This document shows, in pieces, positions 9,362 through 19,685 of a stretch of DNA of 64,000 nucleotides. Source of the DNA: Spirabiliibacterium mucosae (lineage in GTDB: Bacteria > Pseudomonadota > Gammaproteobacteria > Enterobacterales > Pasteurellaceae); contig NZ_JABTBO010000009.1 of the NCBI RefSeq assembly GCF_014884965.1, positions 18,759 to 82,758 of the forward strand, read 5' to 3'. The notes under the pieces were generated by a model that was given only the letters and a program-made list of their open reading frames with translations, was not told the origin of the DNA and ran no database searches. Position 1 is the stretch's first letter; each line of letters begins with the position of its first letter. The position numbers were made by a program, and so were the translations under genes.

Positions 9362-10366
9362 ATGAAAACATTAGGCGAATTTATTGTCGAAAAACAACAC
9401 GATTATCCCAACGCAAAAGGCGAGCTCAGTGGCATTTTGTCCTCCATTCGCTTGGTCGCCAAGATTATCCATCGGGATATTAACAAAGCAGGGCTGAATA
9501 ACGACATCATCGGCAACTCTGGCGTGGAAAACGTGCAAGGCGAGGCGCAAATGAAGCTTGATGCCTTCGCCCATGAAAAAATGAAAGCTGCGCTTATCGC
9601 GCGTGATGAAGTCGCAGGCTTCGGCTCGGAAGAAGAAGAAAATTTTGTCGCGTTTGACACCGAACGTGGCCGCAACGCCAAATACATCATCCTCACCGAC
9701 CCGCTCGACGGCTCGTCAAACATTGATGTGAATGTGGCCGTGGGCACCATTTTCTCGATTTATCGCCGCATCTCCCCTATCGGCCAGCCAGTCACGATGG
9801 AAGATTTCTTGCAACCGGGCAATAAACAAGTCGCCGCCGGCTACATTGTCTACGGTTCATCCACCATGTTGGTCTACACCACCGGTCACGGCGTGAACGG
9901 CTTCACTTACGACCCATCATTGGGCGTGTTTATTTTGTCCCACGAGAACATTAAAATCCCACAAGATGGCAAATGCTACTCCATCAACGAGGGCAACTAC
10001 CTCAAATTCCCGATGGGCGTGAAAAAATACCTCAAATACTGCCAAGAAGAAGACAAAGCCACCAATCGCCCTTACACCTCGCGTTATATCGGCTCATTGG
10101 TGTCTGACTTCCACCGCAATATGCTCAAAGGCGGGATTTACATCTACCCAACCTCCACCCAATATCCAAAAGGCAAATTGCGCTTGTTGTATGAAGGAAA
10201 CCCAATGGCGTTTTTGGCGGAGCAAGCAGGCGGCTTGGCCAGCGACGGCTTCAACCGCATTCTAGACATCCAACCGACCGAGCTGCACCAACGTGTGCCG
10301 CTGTTTGTGGGCTCAAAAAACATGGTGGAAAAAGCCCAAGCATTTATGGCCGCTGAGCATGACTAA
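9362..10366 (+). CDS. fbp: Fructose-1,6-bisphosphatase, class I
   Basis: Gluconeogenic hydrolysis of fructose 1,6-bisphosphate to fructose 6-phosphate. The 334-residue protein carries the metal-binding motif [19 protein letters not shown] and the substrate motifs [16 protein letters not shown] and [21 protein letters not shown]. Length and motifs are normal for the class I family. An in-frame upstream extension is absent, and GAGG precedes ATG 9362. It is transcribed alone and ends at a hairpin made of two inverted uptake signals. Confidence 0.96.
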   Translation: MKTLGEFIVEKQHDYPNAKGELSGILSSIRLVAKIIHRDINKAGLNNDIIGNSGVENVQGEAQMKLDAFAHEKMKAALIARDEVAGFGSEEEENFVAFDTERGRNAKYIILTDPLDGSSNIDVNVAVGTIFSIYRRISPIGQPVTMEDFLQPGNKQVAAGYIVYGSSTMLVYTTGHGVNGFTYDPSLGVFILSHENIKIPQDGKCYSINEGNYLKFPMGVKKYLKYCQEEDKATNRPYTSRYIGSLVSDFHRNMLKGGIYIYPTSTQYPKGKLRLLYEGNPMAFLAEQAGGLASDGFNRILDIQPTELHQRVPLFVGSKNMVEKAQAFMAAEHD

Positions 10367-10369
10367 ATT

Positions 10370-10394
10370 AAAAGTGCGGTTTGACCGCACTTTT
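10370..10394 (+). terminator. Terminator made of inverted uptake signals after fbp
   Basis: AAAAGTGCGGT / ACCGCACTTTT with a 3-base loop (TTG), ending in TTTTG. Paired uptake signals in this form commonly act as terminators in the family. Confidence 0.8.
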
Positions 10395-10455
10395 GTATTG
10401 CAATTGACTCACGCACGCTTATTGCTTATCCTGAGGCAAACAAAAGGAGCCAAGC

Positions 10456-10983
10456 ATGCCAACTGCGGTGAAATATATCGTTGCGTTTTTTAGCCTTGCG
10501 GCATTGATTATCTCGATGTTGTGGTTTGATTCAAAAAATCAGCCACAAACGGTGGATACCGCCTTGACGGAATATCACATCACCGCCGACAAGCTCACCA
10601 ACCGCACGCTGCTTGAGGAGTTTAACCGCCGCGTCAACCTCAGCACGCCGAGCTTTATGGTGCTACCGCAAGCCGGTGAAAGCAATATTGTGTTGCGCTA
10701 TACACTCACCACCCATTCGAGCAAGCCGATTCACTCCATTGAGTGGCTGGCGCTCTACCTCTACCAAGGGCATATTATTTTCAACAAAGAGATTCAAGTG
10801 GCGTTTAAATCCGACTCGGGCAACCTCAACGAGCGTAATATTGACCTCGTCTTCCCGATTGAATCCATCTCAAGCAATGTGCGTGAGCTGTTTTTGCGCA
10901 AAGACAGCAATATCCGTGCTGTCACACTACCGCAAACCATTCAGTATGCTGACGGCTCACGATTGGAGCTTTCTTACAATTAA
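10456..10983 (+). CDS. Unknown protein with one N-terminal membrane segment
   Basis: I do not recognise this 175-residue protein. It begins MPTAVKYIVAFFSLAALIISMLWF, a single membrane anchor or uncleaved signal at residues 6-24. A periplasmic part of about 150 residues follows, rich in beta-type sequence (IVLRYTLTTHSSKPIHSIEWLA). An AAGGAG ribosome site precedes the start, and codon use resembles its neighbours, so it is very likely a real gene. It sits alone between two uptake-signal terminators. Confidence 0.8.
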   Translation: MPTAVKYIVAFFSLAALIISMLWFDSKNQPQTVDTALTEYHITADKLTNRTLLEEFNRRVNLSTPSFMVLPQAGESNIVLRYTLTTHSSKPIHSIEWLALYLYQGHIIFNKEIQVAFKSDSGNLNERNIDLVFPIESISSNVRELFLRKDSNIRAVTLPQTIQYADGSRLELSYN

Positions 10984-10984
10984 C

Positions 10985-11009
10985 AAAAAGGCCGCCTACT
11001 GGCAGCCTT
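10985..11009 (-). terminator. Terminator of pgi
   Basis: Stem AAGGCCGCC / GGCAGCCTT with one mismatch and loop TACT, followed on the minus strand by a run of T (complement of 10985-10989). Confidence 0.65.
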
Positions 11010-11020
11010 GAATCATGCAC

Positions 11021-11045
11021 ACCGCACTTTGCAAAGTGCGGTTTT
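11021..11045 (+). terminator. Inverted uptake-signal terminator
   Basis: A perfect palindrome built of ACCGCACTTTG and its complement (11021-11042), followed by TTTT. It serves the unknown membrane gene on the plus strand and may also slow transcription leaving pgi. Confidence 0.7.
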
Positions 11046-11047
11046 GT

Positions 11048-12694
11048 TTATCGCCACGCTTTGAATTGATTGATCAAACCGTTGGTTGAGCTGTCATGGG
11101 AGCGGATTTCATCGGCGCTTTCCAACTCTGGCAAAATGCGGTTGGCCAGCTGTTTGCCAAGCTCCACGCCCCATTGGTCAAAGGTGAAAATGTTGAAGAT
11201 CACCCCTTGCACAAAGATTTTGTGTTCATACATCGCAATCAGCGCGCCTAAGCTAAACGGCGTGATTTTTTGCAACAAAATCGAGTTGGTTGGGCGGTTG
11301 CCTTCAAACACTTTAAACGGCACCACGGCTTTAACTTGCTCAAGGGTTTTGCCGTTTTTGACAAACTCATCAATCACCTCTTGCTCGGTTTTGCCGAATG
11401 CCAAGGCCTCTGTTTGGGCAAAGAAGTTAGAGAGCAATTTCAGGTGGTGATCGCCCAATGTGTTGTGGCTTTGCGCCGGCGCAATGAAATCACACGGAAT
11501 GCGCTGAGTGCCTTGGTGAATGAGTTGATAAAACGCGTGTTGGCCGTTAGTGCCAGGCTCACCCCAAATGATTGGGCCGGTTTGATAGCTGACTTTCTCG
11601 CCATTGCGGTCAACGTATTTACCGTTGGATTCCATATTCCCTTGTTGGAAATAGGCCGCAAAGCGGTGCATATATTTGTCATACGGCAAAATCGCCTCGG
11701 ATTCGGCACCGAGGAAATTGCTGTTCCAAATGCCAATCAACGCCAATGTAGCTGGGATGTTTTGCTCAAGTGCGGTGGTGCGGAAATGTTTATCCATTTC
11801 ATGGGCACCGCTGAGCAATTGCGCAAAGTTATCAAAGCCGATTGAAAGCGCAATAGACAAGCCAATGGCTGACCACAGGGAATAACGGCCGCCCACCCAA
11901 TCCCAAAATTCGAACATATTGTCTGTGTCAATCCCAAACTCTTTCACCGCTTTCGCGTTGGTGGACAGCGCTACAAAGTGTTTAGCGACCGCACTTTCCT
12001 CTTTTGCCGCAGCCAACAGCCAATCACGCGCGCTGTGGGCGTTGGTCATGGTTTCTTGGGTGGTGAAGGTTTTCGACGCCACCAAAAACAACGTGGTTTC
12101 AGGGTTGAGTTTTTTCACCGTTTCGGCAATGTGGGTGCCGTCCACGTTGGAAACAAAATGCATGGTTAAGTGATTTTTGTACGGGCGCAGCGCCTCAGTC
12201 ACCATATACGGCCCTAAATCTGAGCCGCCGATGCCGATGTTCACCACATCGGTGATCGCTTTGCCGGTGTAGCCTTTCCATTGGCCTGAAATCACACGTT
12301 CACAAAAGCCTTTCATTTTGTCTAATACGGCGTTGACCTCTGGCATCACGTCTTTGTCATCCACCATCACTGGCGTGTTAGCGCGGTTGCGAAGTGCAGT
12401 GTGCAGCACGGCGCGATCTTCAGTGCGGTTAATTTTCTCACCACTGAACATCGATTCAATCGCCTCATTCAGAGCACATTCGTTGGCCAATTGGCGCAGC
12501 AATTTTAAGGTCTCTTCAGTAACCGCATTTTTGGAAAAATCCACCAGTAGTTGATCTTGAAACGCGAGGTGAAAACGCTCAAAACGCTGAGCGTCTTGCT
12601 CAAACAACGCTTTGATGGTGACGTTTTGTTGTGCTTGTTTGTGCTGCTCTAGCGCTTGCCAGGCAGAGGTTTTGACAGGATTAATATTTTGCAT
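11048..12694 (-). CDS. pgi: Glucose-6-phosphate isomerase
   Basis: Interconverts glucose 6-phosphate and fructose 6-phosphate. The 548-residue protein shows the family signatures [36 protein letters not shown], and the C-terminal [13 protein letters not shown] with the catalytic Lys. Length is typical. It follows alr on the same strand after a 15-base gap, so the two are likely co-transcribed downstream of dnaB. Confidence 0.97.
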   Translation of the reverse strand: MQNINPVKTSAWQALEQHKQAQQNVTIKALFEQDAQRFERFHLAFQDQLLVDFSKNAVTEETLKLLRQLANECALNEAIESMFSGEKINRTEDRAVLHTALRNRANTPVMVDDKDVMPEVNAVLDKMKGFCERVISGQWKGYTGKAITDVVNIGIGGSDLGPYMVTEALRPYKNHLTMHFVSNVDGTHIAETVKKLNPETTLFLVASKTFTTQETMTNAHSARDWLLAAAKEESAVAKHFVALSTNAKAVKEFGIDTDNMFEFWDWVGGRYSLWSAIGLSIALSIGFDNFAQLLSGAHEMDKHFRTTALEQNIPATLALIGIWNSNFLGAESEAILPYDKYMHRFAAYFQQGNMESNGKYVDRNGEKVSYQTGPIIWGEPGTNGQHAFYQLIHQGTQRIPCDFIAPAQSHNTLGDHHLKLLSNFFAQTEALAFGKTEQEVIDEFVKNGKTLEQVKAVVPFKVFEGNRPTNSILLQKITPFSLGALIAMYEHKIFVQGVIFNIFTFDQWGVELGKQLANRILPELESADEIRSHDSSTNGLINQFKAWR

Positions 12695-12709
12695 AAGTTC
12701 TCCAAATGA

Positions 12710-13792
12710 TTAAATGTATTCGCGGCTAACACGGCTGCTAAGCTGTGTCACCAATTCATAGCTGATCACGCCCAGATGTTGCGCAATTTCCTCAACTGGC
12801 AGATCAGGCCCCCAAAATGTCACGTCATCGCCAATCGCGGCGCTATCATCGCCCAAATCCACCGTAAGCATATCCATCGACACTTTGCCGACAATCGGGT
12901 AACGCTTGCCGTTAATGAGCACTGGCGTATTCTCTGGCACATCGCGCGGGAAGCCGTCGCCATAGCCCATCGCCACCACCGCAATATTGCTCTCACGCGG
13001 GCTCACCCAGCGCCCGCCGTAGCCCACCGGTTCGCCTGCTTTATGGCGACGCAAGGCAATGATGTTGGATTTGAGTGTCATCGCGCAGCGCAACCCGCGT
13101 GATTGCGTGGTGCGGATGTCGTCATCGGGCGCGATGCCGTAAAGAATAATGCCTGGGCGCACGGCGTCATAATGGGCTTGTGGCCAGAACAAAATGCCGT
13201 TTGAGGCCGATAGGCTACGCGGGCCTGGCAAATCACCAATGGCCTGCTCGAAGCGGTCGATTTGCGTTTGGCTGTAATCACACTCACGCTCGTCAGCGCG
13301 GCTGAAATGGCTGACAAAGCCAATGGATTCCACCTTGCCGCTGGCTTGCAGGCGCGCGTACACAGCTTGCACCTCATCGCAGGCAAAGCCTAAGCGGTGC
13401 ATGCCGGTGTCGATTTTGATCCACACCTTCAAGCGGCCACAAAGTGCGGTTTGCTCAATGGCGCGCAGTTGATAGTCGCTGTGCAGCACCGGCTCAAGGT
13501 TGTATTCTTGCAAATAAGGCACATCATTTGTGTTGAAAAAGCCTTCAAGCAGCACTATCGGGTTGTCGATGCCATGCCGACGCAGCGCGGCGGCCTCTTT
13601 GAGGTGCGCCACGCCAAAGCCGTCGGCCTGCTCGCGCAACGCCTGCGCCACCGCCAGCATGCCGTGGCCATAGCCATTGGCTTTCACAATCGCTAAGCAG
13701 CGGCTATTTGGGGCGAGTTGTTTGATTTTGCTGAAATTGTCGCGCAACGCAGCCAAACTCACTGTGGCTTTGGCGCCGTGTATTGTATTCAT
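12710..13792 (-). CDS. alr: Alanine racemase
   Basis: PLP enzyme making D-alanine for peptidoglycan. The 360-residue protein has the PLP lysine K37 in VKANGYGHGM, and later PVGYGGRW and VAMGYGDGFPRDVPENTPVLINGKR, typical of the C-terminal beta domain. The start is two bases after the dnaB stop, indicating an operon dnaB-alr-pgi, an order also known in H. influenzae. Confidence 0.96.
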   Translation of the reverse strand: MNTIHGAKATVSLAALRDNFSKIKQLAPNSRCLAIVKANGYGHGMLAVAQALREQADGFGVAHLKEAAALRRHGIDNPIVLLEGFFNTNDVPYLQEYNLEPVLHSDYQLRAIEQTALCGRLKVWIKIDTGMHRLGFACDEVQAVYARLQASGKVESIGFVSHFSRADERECDYSQTQIDRFEQAIGDLPGPRSLSASNGILFWPQAHYDAVRPGIILYGIAPDDDIRTTQSRGLRCAMTLKSNIIALRRHKAGEPVGYGGRWVSPRESNIAVVAMGYGDGFPRDVPENTPVLINGKRYPIVGKVSMDMLTVDLGDDSAAIGDDVTFWGPDLPVEEIAQHLGVISYELVTQLSSRVSREYI

Positions 13793-13794
13793 GG

Positions 13795-15210
13795 TTATTC
13801 GTCTTCGTTATAGGCCGGCCCATCGTAATTATCAAAGCGGGAAAAGCGCCCGTTGAAGGTCAACCGCACTTTGCCAATTGGCCCGTTACGCTGCTTGCCG
13901 ATGATAATCTCCGCAATATTTTTAAATTCGCTGTGCTCGTTATAAACCTCATCGCGGTAGATAAACATAATCAAATCCGCATCCTGCTCAATGGAGCCCG
14001 ATTCCCGCAAATCCGAGTTCACAGGGCGTTTATCAGCTCGGTTTTCCAAGCTACGGTTGAGCTGAGAAAGGGCAATCACCGGCACTTCCAGCTCTTTGGC
14101 GAGCGCTTTGAGTGAGCGGGAAATCTCCGCGATTTCCAAAGTGCGGTTTTCGCTGTAGCCTGGCGCGCGCATCAGCTGCAAGTAGTCAACCATAATCAAG
14201 CTCAAGCCGCCGTTTTCGCGATACACCCGCCGTGCGCGGGAGCGCAGCTCCGTTGGCGTGAGGCCGGAGGAATCATCAATGTACAAGTTGCCACGCTCCG
14301 ACATCATTTGCACCACGCCTGTGATGCGTGACCATTCGTCGTCATCAGTGATGCGCCCTGTGCGCACTTTGGTTTGGTCAACCCGCGCCAAGGAGGCGAG
14401 CATCCGCATCGCGATCGAATCGGCAGGCATCTCAAGGCTGAACACCAGCACGGGCTTGGTTTGGCTCATCATCGCGTTTTCACACAAGTTCATCGCAAAG
14501 GTGGTTTTCCCCATCGACGGGCGCGCCGCCACAATGATGAGGTCAGATTTTTGCAAGCCCGTGGTTTTGAGATCCAAACTGGTGTAGCCAGTTGACACGC
14601 CTGTCACGCCGTTGTTGTTTTTCGCTTGAGATAAAATTTCGATTTTTTGCAGCGTGTCATCGAGGATTTCAACAATCGGTTTCGGGCCCTCTTTGGCATT
14701 GTTGGTGCGCTTTTCGGCGATGTCGAAAATTTGCTTTTCGGCATTATCAAGCAAGGCTTTGATATCCTGCCCCTTTGGCTCGTAGTTTTGCTCGACAATG
14801 TTGAGCGCCGCGCCAATCAGCTCACGCTGGATGGCCTTCTCCCGCACCACGCTGGCATAAGTCAACACATTGGCGGCACTTGGCGTGTTGCGCGAAAGCT
14901 CCGCGAGGTAGGCAAAACCACCCACTTCTTCACTCACGCCTTTGTTTTTCAAATGCTCGTCTAAGGTGATGATGTCAACAGGTTTGTTGGCACGGGCAAG
15001 GGCTTCCATTTCTTGGAAGATCACGCGGTGAGCAAAGGTGTAGAAATCATCGGCGTAAACGTGCTCAATCACCTCTTCAAATTTGTCGTTGCTCAACAAA
15101 ATGCCACCGAGCACCGCCTGCTCGGCTTCCAAGGAGTGGGGCGTGGTTTTCAACGCCTGGGTTTTACGATCGGTTTCGCTCAATGTTGACGGGGATGGTT
15201 GCCTTGCCAT
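13795..15210 (-). CDS. dnaB: Replicative DNA helicase
   Basis: Hexameric helicase that unwinds DNA at the replication fork. The 471-residue protein has the N-terminal helical domain (PHSLEAEQAVLGGILL), the Walker A motif ARPSMGKTTFAMN, the Walker B-like region LSLIMVDYLQLMR, and the QLNRSLENRADKRP loop. No intein or insertion is present. It heads the dnaB-alr-pgi run. Confidence 0.97.
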   Translation of the reverse strand: MARQPSPSTLSETDRKTQALKTTPHSLEAEQAVLGGILLSNDKFEEVIEHVYADDFYTFAHRVIFQEMEALARANKPVDIITLDEHLKNKGVSEEVGGFAYLAELSRNTPSAANVLTYASVVREKAIQRELIGAALNIVEQNYEPKGQDIKALLDNAEKQIFDIAEKRTNNAKEGPKPIVEILDDTLQKIEILSQAKNNNGVTGVSTGYTSLDLKTTGLQKSDLIIVAARPSMGKTTFAMNLCENAMMSQTKPVLVFSLEMPADSIAMRMLASLARVDQTKVRTGRITDDDEWSRITGVVQMMSERGNLYIDDSSGLTPTELRSRARRVYRENGGLSLIMVDYLQLMRAPGYSENRTLEIAEISRSLKALAKELEVPVIALSQLNRSLENRADKRPVNSDLRESGSIEQDADLIMFIYRDEVYNEHSEFKNIAEIIIGKQRNGPIGKVRLTFNGRFSRFDNYDGPAYNEDE

Positions 15211-15284
15211 GAAAAAGTCCTACACGCTAAAAGAGTTCTATTATAGCAAAATTTTGCCAAAAGCGAGGGGCATTCTTGCAAAAT

Positions 15285-15312
15285 AAAACCCCCAATCATG
15301 ATTGGGGGTTTT
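15285..15312. terminator. Bidirectional terminator between rne and dnaB
   Basis: A perfect inverted repeat: AAAACCCCCAATC at the left arm, its complement at the right arm, with T runs on both strands. It lies 4 bases after the rne stop. Confidence 0.85.
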
Positions 15313-15315
15313 GCG

Positions 15316-18300
15316 TTAGTTTGCCTGACTTGGTGCGGCACTGACATGGCTGCTGGCGGCATTGATACCCGCAGCGCCATCGCCTTTGAAGCGATAGCGC
15401 GAGCCCTGCCACTCAACAATGGCAAACGGCGCGCCACTTGGCTGGCTGGCGGCTTGCGCCATCGCCACTTGCACGTGCTGCACGCGGGAATAAGTGCCAA
15501 AACGCTGGCCTGAAACCGCACTTTGATCTTCGACTTTGGCGATCACTTCATCCACGTTGAGCTCTTCTGCCACACTGCGAGAAGGTTGCTCATCGCTTTT
15601 CAGCACGCTGTTGGCCGCTTGCAGTTTTTTCTCCACAGACTCATTGGCCGGCTGGGTGATAAAGCCCAGTGGCGCGGCGCTTTGGTCTTTCACCACGCAA
15701 GACACCGCCGGCACGCTGATGCCAGAGCCGTATTTTTCGGCGTTGCGTTTGGCTTTTTCCGCGTCGCTATCGACCGCACTTTGGGTTTCAACCGCACTTT
15801 GGTCAACCGCACTTTGGGTTTGCGTTGCTTGAGCGGTTTCCTCTTGGCTTTCTTGCTGCTCGAGCAATTGCTCAACTGGCACAAACGGCATTTCCTCATC
15901 TTCTATGGCTTCACGGCGGTCAATCCAGACTTTGCCGCTGGCCAGCTCAGGCGACATCACGGCCAAAGTCAACGGCATTGGGCTTGCTTGCTCATTGCTG
16001 CTGCGACGGCGGCGTTGGTTGCCAGTGCGCAAATGGCGCGGGGTACGACGGCGACGTGAATTGCGATTGCGGCCTTCGTCGTTGCCTGAATTGTTGTCCG
16101 TGCTTTCTGCGTTTTCAACGTTGCTAATTACTGCCTCACGCGGGGTTTCTACACTGCGTGCTGGGGTGTTTGGCGCGCTGTCACGCACCGCACTTTCACT
16201 TGGCTTGTCGCTGGTAGTTTCACTGGCGAGTTGCGCCACAGGTGCGGCTGCTGCGTCGTCGTTTAACCGCACTTTTTGGCGCAAGTTGCGGCGTTCACGG
16301 CGCACGGCTACCGCTGGCTTGTTGTCGCTGTCGTCTTTTTCAACCTCATTGTTGCGCTCAACGGCTGGGCTGTTGGTGTTTTGGTTATTGTCGTTACGAC
16401 GGCGCGAGCGGCGTGTGTTGTTGCGCGGTTTGCGCTCTTCACTGCTCTCTTCGCGTTTGCTTGGCGCTTTTTCCGCACTACTTTCTTGCGTGCGCTCACG
16501 GTTGTCGTTACGACGGCGGCTGTTGCGGCGCTCGTTGTTACGACGGCGTTGGTTCGGCTGGCGTTTTGGTTCTTTTTTCTCAGGCTCTTCCTCTTTGGCG
16601 AACAGCGCTTTTAATTTCGCCCACAAGCGCGCCAGCAGCGACGGCTTGTCATCTTTTTTGCTTGGTGCTGGGCATGGTGAAGCGCTTGGCATATTCAGCT
16701 CGCCGGCGGCTGCTTTTTCAAGCACGGCTTCCACCGTCACCGCTGCTGTATCAGGCGTGGCGATGTCAGGGGTGTTGTCTTGGCTGGCCGCAGAGCTACT
16801 GTCGTCGTGTTGCGCGTGGTATTGAGTCAAATTGTAGCTGAGCATATTCGCCACTTCGCCTTCGCGCAGGCGGAAGACTGAAAAGTGCGGTGTTTCCATT
16901 TGTTCGTTTGGCACCACCACAATTTCCACATCGTGACGTTTTTCAATGCTGTAAATCGCTTTGCGTTTTTCGTTAAGCAAGTAAGAGGCGATCTCCACCG
17001 GCACAATGGTGTGCACTTGCGAGGTGTTTTCTTTGATGGCTTCTTCTTCTAACAGGCGCAAAATCGACAGCGACAGTGACTCGTTGTCGCGCACTTTGCC
17101 GGTGCCTTGGCAGCGCGGGCAGATGTGGTGAGAGGATTCACCTAGTGATGGGCTCAAGCGTTGGCGCGACATTTCCAGCAAACCAAAGCGAGAAATTCGG
17201 CTGATTTGAATGCGCGCACGGTCTTGGCGCACGGCGTCGCGCACGCGATTTTCCACCTCGCGCTGGTGGCGCACAGGGGTCATGTCGATAAAGTCGATCA
17301 CGATCAAGCCACCCAAGTCACGCAGGCGCAATTGGCGCGCGATTTCATCGGCGGCTTCTAAGTTGGTGTTCAATGCGGTTTCTTCAATGTCGCCACCGCG
17401 GGTTGAACGCGCGGAGTTGATGTCGATGGCGGTCAGCGCCTCGGTCACATCAATTACAATCGAGCCGCCTGATGGCAAGCGCACTTCACGCTGGAAGGCC
17501 GACTCAATTTGCGATTCGATTTGATAATGGCTGAAAAGCGGCACTTCGCCTTGGTAGAGCTTGATGCGGTTGGCAAAATCAGGGCGAATCAGTTTGATGT
17601 GCGCTTTGGCCTTTTCGTAGACTTTGGCGTTATCGATCAAGATCTCGCCGATATCGCGGCGCAAGTGGTCACGAATGGCGCGCACGATCACATCACTTTC
17701 TTGGTGGATCAAAAACGGCGCAGGGCGCGATTGCGAGGCTTGCACAATCGCCTCCCAGTGGTGCAGCAGCACTTTCAAATCCCACTGCAATTCTTCAGGT
17801 GATTTGCCCACACCAGCGGTGCGCACAATCAAGCCCACGCCCTCAGGCACCTCAAGTGAGCTGAGGGCTTCTTTGAGCTCTTGGCGCTCTTCGCCCTCGA
17901 TGCGGCGTGAAATGCCACCGGCGCGCGGGTTGTTTGGCATAATCACCAAATAGCTGCCCGCCAGCGAGATGAAGGTGGTCAAGGCCGCGCCTTTGTTGCC
18001 GCGCTCTTCTTTGCTGATTTGCACAATCACTTCTTGGCCTTCTTTGATCACATCACGGATGTTTGGTCGGCCTTGGAAGGTGTAGCCTTCAGGGAAGTAT
18101 TCGCGGGAGATTTCTTTGAGTGGTAAAAAGCCGTGGCGCTCGGTGCCGTAGTCCACAAACGCGGCCTCCAAACTTGGCTCTACGCGGGTGATTTTGCCTT
18201 TGTAGATGTTGGCTTTTTTCTGCTCGTGGCCTGGGTTTTCGATATCAAGGTCATAGAGGCGTTGGCCATCGACCAACGCAACACGCAACTCTTCTTTTTG

Positions 18301-18327
18301 AGTTGCATTGATTAACATTCTTTTCAT
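15316..18327 (-). CDS. rne: Ribonuclease E
   Basis: Essential endoribonuclease and scaffold of the RNA degradosome. The 1003-residue protein begins [20 protein letters not shown]. It has an S1 domain at about residues 37-120, the DNase I-like catalytic region [20 protein letters not shown] with the second acidic site in [11 protein letters not shown], and the zinc-link [10 protein letters not shown]. The C-terminal half is disordered and Arg-rich ([25 protein letters not shown]), fitting RNA binding. Several uptake signals fall in this tail and are translated as repeated QSAV-type peptides. Only RNase E rather than RNase G fits this length. Confidence 0.96.
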   Translation of the reverse strand: MKRMLINATQKEELRVALVDGQRLYDLDIENPGHEQKKANIYKGKITRVEPSLEAAFVDYGTERHGFLPLKEISREYFPEGYTFQGRPNIRDVIKEGQEVIVQISKEERGNKGAALTTFISLAGSYLVIMPNNPRAGGISRRIEGEERQELKEALSSLEVPEGVGLIVRTAGVGKSPEELQWDLKVLLHHWEAIVQASQSRPAPFLIHQESDVIVRAIRDHLRRDIGEILIDNAKVYEKAKAHIKLIRPDFANRIKLYQGEVPLFSHYQIESQIESAFQREVRLPSGGSIVIDVTEALTAIDINSARSTRGGDIEETALNTNLEAADEIARQLRLRDLGGLIVIDFIDMTPVRHQREVENRVRDAVRQDRARIQISRISRFGLLEMSRQRLSPSLGESSHHICPRCQGTGKVRDNESLSLSILRLLEEEAIKENTSQVHTIVPVEIASYLLNEKRKAIYSIEKRHDVEIVVVPNEQMETPHFSVFRLREGEVANMLSYNLTQYHAQHDDSSSAASQDNTPDIATPDTAAVTVEAVLEKAAAGELNMPSASPCPAPSKKDDKPSLLARLWAKLKALFAKEEEPEKKEPKRQPNQRRRNNERRNSRRRNDNRERTQESSAEKAPSKREESSEERKPRNNTRRSRRRNDNNQNTNSPAVERNNEVEKDDSDNKPAVAVRRERRNLRQKVRLNDDAAAAPVAQLASETTSDKPSESAVRDSAPNTPARSVETPREAVISNVENAESTDNNSGNDEGRNRNSRRRRTPRHLRTGNQRRRRSSNEQASPMPLTLAVMSPELASGKVWIDRREAIEDEEMPFVPVEQLLEQQESQEETAQATQTQSAVDQSAVETQSAVDSDAEKAKRNAEKYGSGISVPAVSCVVKDQSAAPLGFITQPANESVEKKLQAANSVLKSDEQPSRSVAEELNVDEVIAKVEDQSAVSGQRFGTYSRVQHVQVAMAQAASQPSGAPFAIVEWQGSRYRFKGDGAAGINAASSHVSAAPSQAN

Positions 18328-18591
18328 TTAAATTTTTAACTCGTTTTTGTTTTAATCACTAGATAAACCGCGCCACCTTAGGCCTGATGTCCATACCTTG
18401 CCAATCTCCCGATTGTCTTTTGCAGGCGCATTAAAGGCTCAACGCTTGGTCAATGCATTCGTCCACTGCGCGGCGATTTATCCCACATCTCAAGGGCTGA
18501 TGTCTTACGCTTGACTGCATCGCCTTGAAAATTGCTCTCACTTAAGGTTTTGGTCCTTAAAAGTGCGGTTTTGCCTATTACATTAATTATA
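18328..18591 (-). promoter_or_regulatory. rne promoter and long 5' leader
   Basis: On the minus strand TATAAT (complement of 18586-18591) is a good -10 box. It predicts a leader of about 250 bases before rne, with no gene inside. The leader contains hairpin TTAAGG / CCTTAA (18542-18560) and an uptake signal. In E. coli a leader of similar size lets RNase E control its own mRNA; the same role here is inferred only from length and position. Confidence 0.45.
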
Positions 18592-18729
18592 ATAAAAGCG
18601 TTGTATTATTTCATTTTATAGCGCCTCTTGGCAAGCAACCTTTGTTAAAATTTGAAAATCAATCACATTTTTTTATCGCTTTTTATGTATAATAGCGATT
18701 TTGAAACCACAAAGACTAAAAGGCGTTTT

Positions 18730-19685
18730 ATGGCTGTTCGATTTTCCACCATTGCAAGCGACGAAGCGGGCCAACGGCTCGACAACTACCTGCTCGCACA
18801 ACTCAAAGGCGTGCCGAAAAGTTTGATTTATCGCATTATTCGCAAAGGGGAAGTGCGGGTCAACAAAGGCCGCGTGAAGCCAGAATACAAACTGCAAGCC
18901 GACGACGTTGTGCGCATTCCGCCCGTGAAAGTCAGCGAAAAGGCCCAAGCGCCCATTTCCAACAAGCTCAGCCAAGTCAGCGCGCTGGAAAGCGCCATTA
19001 TTTTTGAAGACGACGTGCTGTTGGTGCTCAACAAGCCCTCTGGCATGGCGGTGCATGGCGGCAGTGGTTTGAGTTTTGGCGTGATTGAAGCGCTGCGCGC
19101 ACTGCGCCCCGAGGCGCGCTTTTTGGAGCTTGTCCACCGGCTTGACCGCGACACCTCTGGCGTATTACTGGTGGCGAAAAAGCGCTCTGCCCTGCGCCAT
19201 TTGCACCAACAATTGCGTGAAAAAACCGTGCACAAAGACTATTTAGCCCTCGTGCGCGGGCGCTGGCAATCGAGCGTGAAAACGATTGATGCCCCGCTCA
19301 ATAAAACGAATTAGCCAGCGGCGAGCGGATTGTGCGGGTCAACGCCGACGGCAAAGCCTCACAAACGCGCTTTAGTATTGAAGAGCGCTTTGGCGATGTC
19401 GCCACGCTGATTAAAGCAATGCCGGTCACCGGCCGCACTCATCAAATCCGCGTGCATACGCAATACGCCCAGCACCCAATCGCGTTAGACAGCAAATACG
19501 GCGATGCGGAGTTTGACGCCCGCCTGCGTGCGCTGGGGCTTTCTCGGCTGTTTTTGCACGCCTACGCCATCCGCCTCACCCACCCGAAAACTGAAGAGCC
19601 ACTGTCAATCACCGCGCCACTTGATGACGCACTCAAAGCTGTGCTGGCTCAATTGCGCGCACAACAAAATGCCAAGTGCGGTTAA
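18730..19685 (+). pseudogene. rluC: 23S rRNA pseudouridine synthase C, broken by a one-base loss
   Basis: RluC modifies 23S rRNA at three uridines. The first part (18730-19314) starts [20 protein letters not shown], includes an S4-like RNA-binding domain and the catalytic motif [18 protein letters not shown], then ends early at TAG 19312. The rest (to 19685) continues in the next frame with GERIVRVNADGKAS and PVTGRTHQIRVHTQYAQHPIALD. Adding one A to AAAA at 19303-19306 joins them as [14 protein letters not shown], giving 318 residues, the normal length. A sequencing error is more likely than real decay. ATG 18730 was chosen over upstream codons by family alignment. The stop overlaps that of recD tail to tail. 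Confidence 0.9.

Noticed and set aside
10370..11045. Inverted repeats around the unknown membrane gene as ends of a mobile element
   Set aside because: Both are paired uptake signals found throughout the window; there is no transposase and no target duplication.
15905..16825. Long plus-strand open frames opposite the rne tail
   Set aside because: Low-complexity Arg/Leu-rich translations arise from the Arg-rich codons of rne on the other strand.
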